In this document: piece by piece, positions 63,128-64,000 of the stretch
Layout of the letters: each line of letters starts with the position of its first letter
Position numbering within the stretch: position 1 is the first letter of the stretch
Source of the DNA: Candidatus Kuenenia stuttgartensis
Lineage (GTDB): Bacteria; Planctomycetota; Planctomycetia; Isosphaerales; Isosphaeraceae
Assembly: GCA_945865635.1 (NCBI GenBank)
Contig: CAMBEP010000007.1
Span: 82,996 to 146,995, forward strand
Direction of reading: 5' to 3'
Length of the DNA stretch: 64,000 bases
Made by a program: the position numbers and the translations under genes
The notes under the pieces: model-generated
What the model was told of the DNA's origin: nothing
The model's database searches: none
The model's input: only the letters and a program-made list of their open reading frames with translations

Positions 63128-64000
63128 CTAAAGTTCTCCGGTGAAGGCTTGGTGCAGCAGCGACTTCTTCAAGGCCTCCAGCGCGGCGAGCTTCCGCTCG
63201 TAGAGGCGGGCGAGGCGTTGGGTTTCTTCCGATAGGGCCTCGATCAAGGTGACAATTCTCCGCTGCTGTTCAAGCGGCGGAAATGGGATCACCACCTTTT
63301 GCAGTTCGTTCGAGTCAATCTTGAGTGTGCCGTGAGCCGCATTGCTCAAGACCGTGTCGCTCGAATTGATTACTTCCCGAAGCGCAAAGAGGAGATACCG
63401 CGGCAGCATGTTGGGTTTGGCGTGGATTCCGCGAATGTCCTGATTGAACGCACACGGAACGAGCAGTTCGGCAATCTGCGCTCCATGCGCCAGTCCCATT
63501 CCACGGACTAAAATCAGGAGTGTTCCGACTGCTGCCATGCGAGTCGAAGACTCATCAACTGCGGACTTGGAAATGTGCAGAAACGAATCGGACAGCCGGG
63601 TCGATTTCATGTCACGACCTGAAATCCACGGTATTTTGCCACTCCAGTAACTGGTATTGATCTTCGACGGCGTGCCGCCGCTGCTGAAAGTGCAAAGTTC
63701 ATCCAATCGCTTCTCCACCCACCCTGGGCCGCGGTGGGTGAAGACGGATTGGAGGTGGCTTTCGAAGAGGGCGCGGGCGTTTTGGAGGTTCTTTTCGGCG
63801 TTGGCTTTGGCGGTGGCGAGGCCCTCAAACGCTTCGTCCAGCACGCCGACAATCCGCTGCTGTTCGGCCAGCGGGGGGACGGGAATCGGAGTCAGGCCAA
63901 GGTTGCTTCTGCTAATCCGGTTGCGCGTCGTGCCGGTGCATTTCTTGGCGACGGTCGTGAGGTAATCGTCAGACTGTGAGTAAAGGTTGAAGAACGTAGG
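63128..64000 (-). CDS. hsdS: Type I restriction specificity subunit HsdS (partial)
   Basis: HsdS chooses the target sequence for the methylase and nuclease. The frame stays open to the window end: it reads LTTVAKKCTGTTRNRISRSN, then LGLTPIPVPPLAEQQRIVGV, then LDEAFEGLATAK. So one target-recognition domain is cut off and the second (about 63730 to 63290) is complete, with LDELCTFSSGGTPSKINTSY and the closing VVIPFPPLEQQRRIVTLIEA coiled segment. The gene continues beyond 64000. Two half-domains with PPLxEQQRIV repeats are the normal layout. Confidence 0.93.
   Translation of the reverse strand, partial: PTFFNLYSQSDDYLTTVAKKCTGTTRNRISRSNLGLTPIPVPPLAEQQRIVGVLDEAFEGLATAKANAEKNLQNARALFESHLQSVFTHRGPGWVEKRLDELCTFSSGGTPSKINTSYWSGKIPWISGRDMKSTRLSDSFLHISKSAVDESSTRMAAVGTLLILVRGMGLAHGAQIAELLVPCAFNQDIRGIHAKPNMLPRYLLFALREVINSSDTVLSNAAHGTLKIDSNELQKVVIPFPPLEQQRRIVTLIEALSEETQRLARLYERKLAALEALKKSLLHQAFTGEL

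Noticed and set aside
62231..63235. 334-codon plus-strand ORF opposite hsdR
   Set aside because: Shadow of hsdR, whose helicase and nuclease motifs are complete.
1..64000. CRISPR array, tRNA/rRNA genes, insertion sequence or prophage
   Set aside because: No regularly spaced repeats, tRNA T-arm pattern, transposase or phage protein was recognised while reading both strands.

Overview
The window reads as chromosomal DNA of a planctomycete (class Planctomycetia by its gene content; genus not assigned). The evidence is two DUF1559 proteins with prepilin-type starts, one followed by a tiny lipoprotein, two sulfatases, several secreted families I know mainly from planctomycetes, a PEP-CTERM protein, many ExbB/ExbD/VWA envelope proteins and moderate GC. 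No rRNA, tRNA, CRISPR array, transposase or prophage was seen. Genes lie on both strands in short operons, and most intergenic gaps are short.

Layout. 0-9.7 kb: a hydrolase-fold protein lacking its nucleophile, riboflavin synthase (ribE), DUF493 and DUF2283 proteins, a SprT-like metallopeptidase, a secreted esterase, a DUF1559 protein plus lipoprotein, and surE. 9.8-14.3 kb: a 711-aa thioredoxin-domain protein and a sulfatase. 14.4-14.9 kb: two copies of a ~180-bp hairpin-forming repeat. 15-27 kb: an envelope block on the minus strand, with an ExbB-type channel, two ExbD-type proteins, a DUF2325-like protein and two membrane-anchored VWA proteins. A response-regulator/ATPase fusion, a small secreted protein and a Tat-exported aldo/keto reductase sit among them on the plus strand. 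27.5-32 kb: guaB, an OB-fold-like secreted protein and an M60-type peptidase. 32.6-36.5 kb: the flagellar export genes fliO-fliP-fliQ-fliR-flhB, with an FlhB that lacks the NPTH self-cleavage site. 36.9-44.7 kb: phoU, a polysaccharide flippase, two tandem TPR membrane proteins, a lipoprotein and a helical DUF6781-like protein. 44.8-50 kb: a TlpA-like protein without redox cysteines, a sulfatase with an atypical active-site motif, an Rrf2 regulator and a PEP-CTERM protein. 50-56.6 kb: a candidate small transcript, a CxxC mini-protein followed by a 948-aa proline-rich secreted protein, nnrE, a second DUF1559 protein and an FmdB zinc ribbon. 57-60.3 kb: dnaA, with a candidate autoregulated promoter, and a coupled rsmA/ferredoxin-like pair. 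60.5-64 kb: a type I restriction locus (hsdR, and hsdS cut by the window end) bordered by a direct duplication that holds a relic of a second hsdR 3' end.

How genes may work together. ExbB and the two ExbD proteins should form a proton-driven inner-membrane motor. The DUF2325-like protein and the VWA pair nearby are plausible partners in an uncharacterised envelope system. FliOPQR-FlhB form the membrane core of the flagellar exporter (flhA is not in the window). The flippase and TPR pair suggest exopolysaccharide assembly. HsdR and HsdS need an HsdM that presumably lies beyond position 64000. Start codons were chosen by Shine-Dalgarno spacing and signal peptides where possible and are flagged where uncertain.
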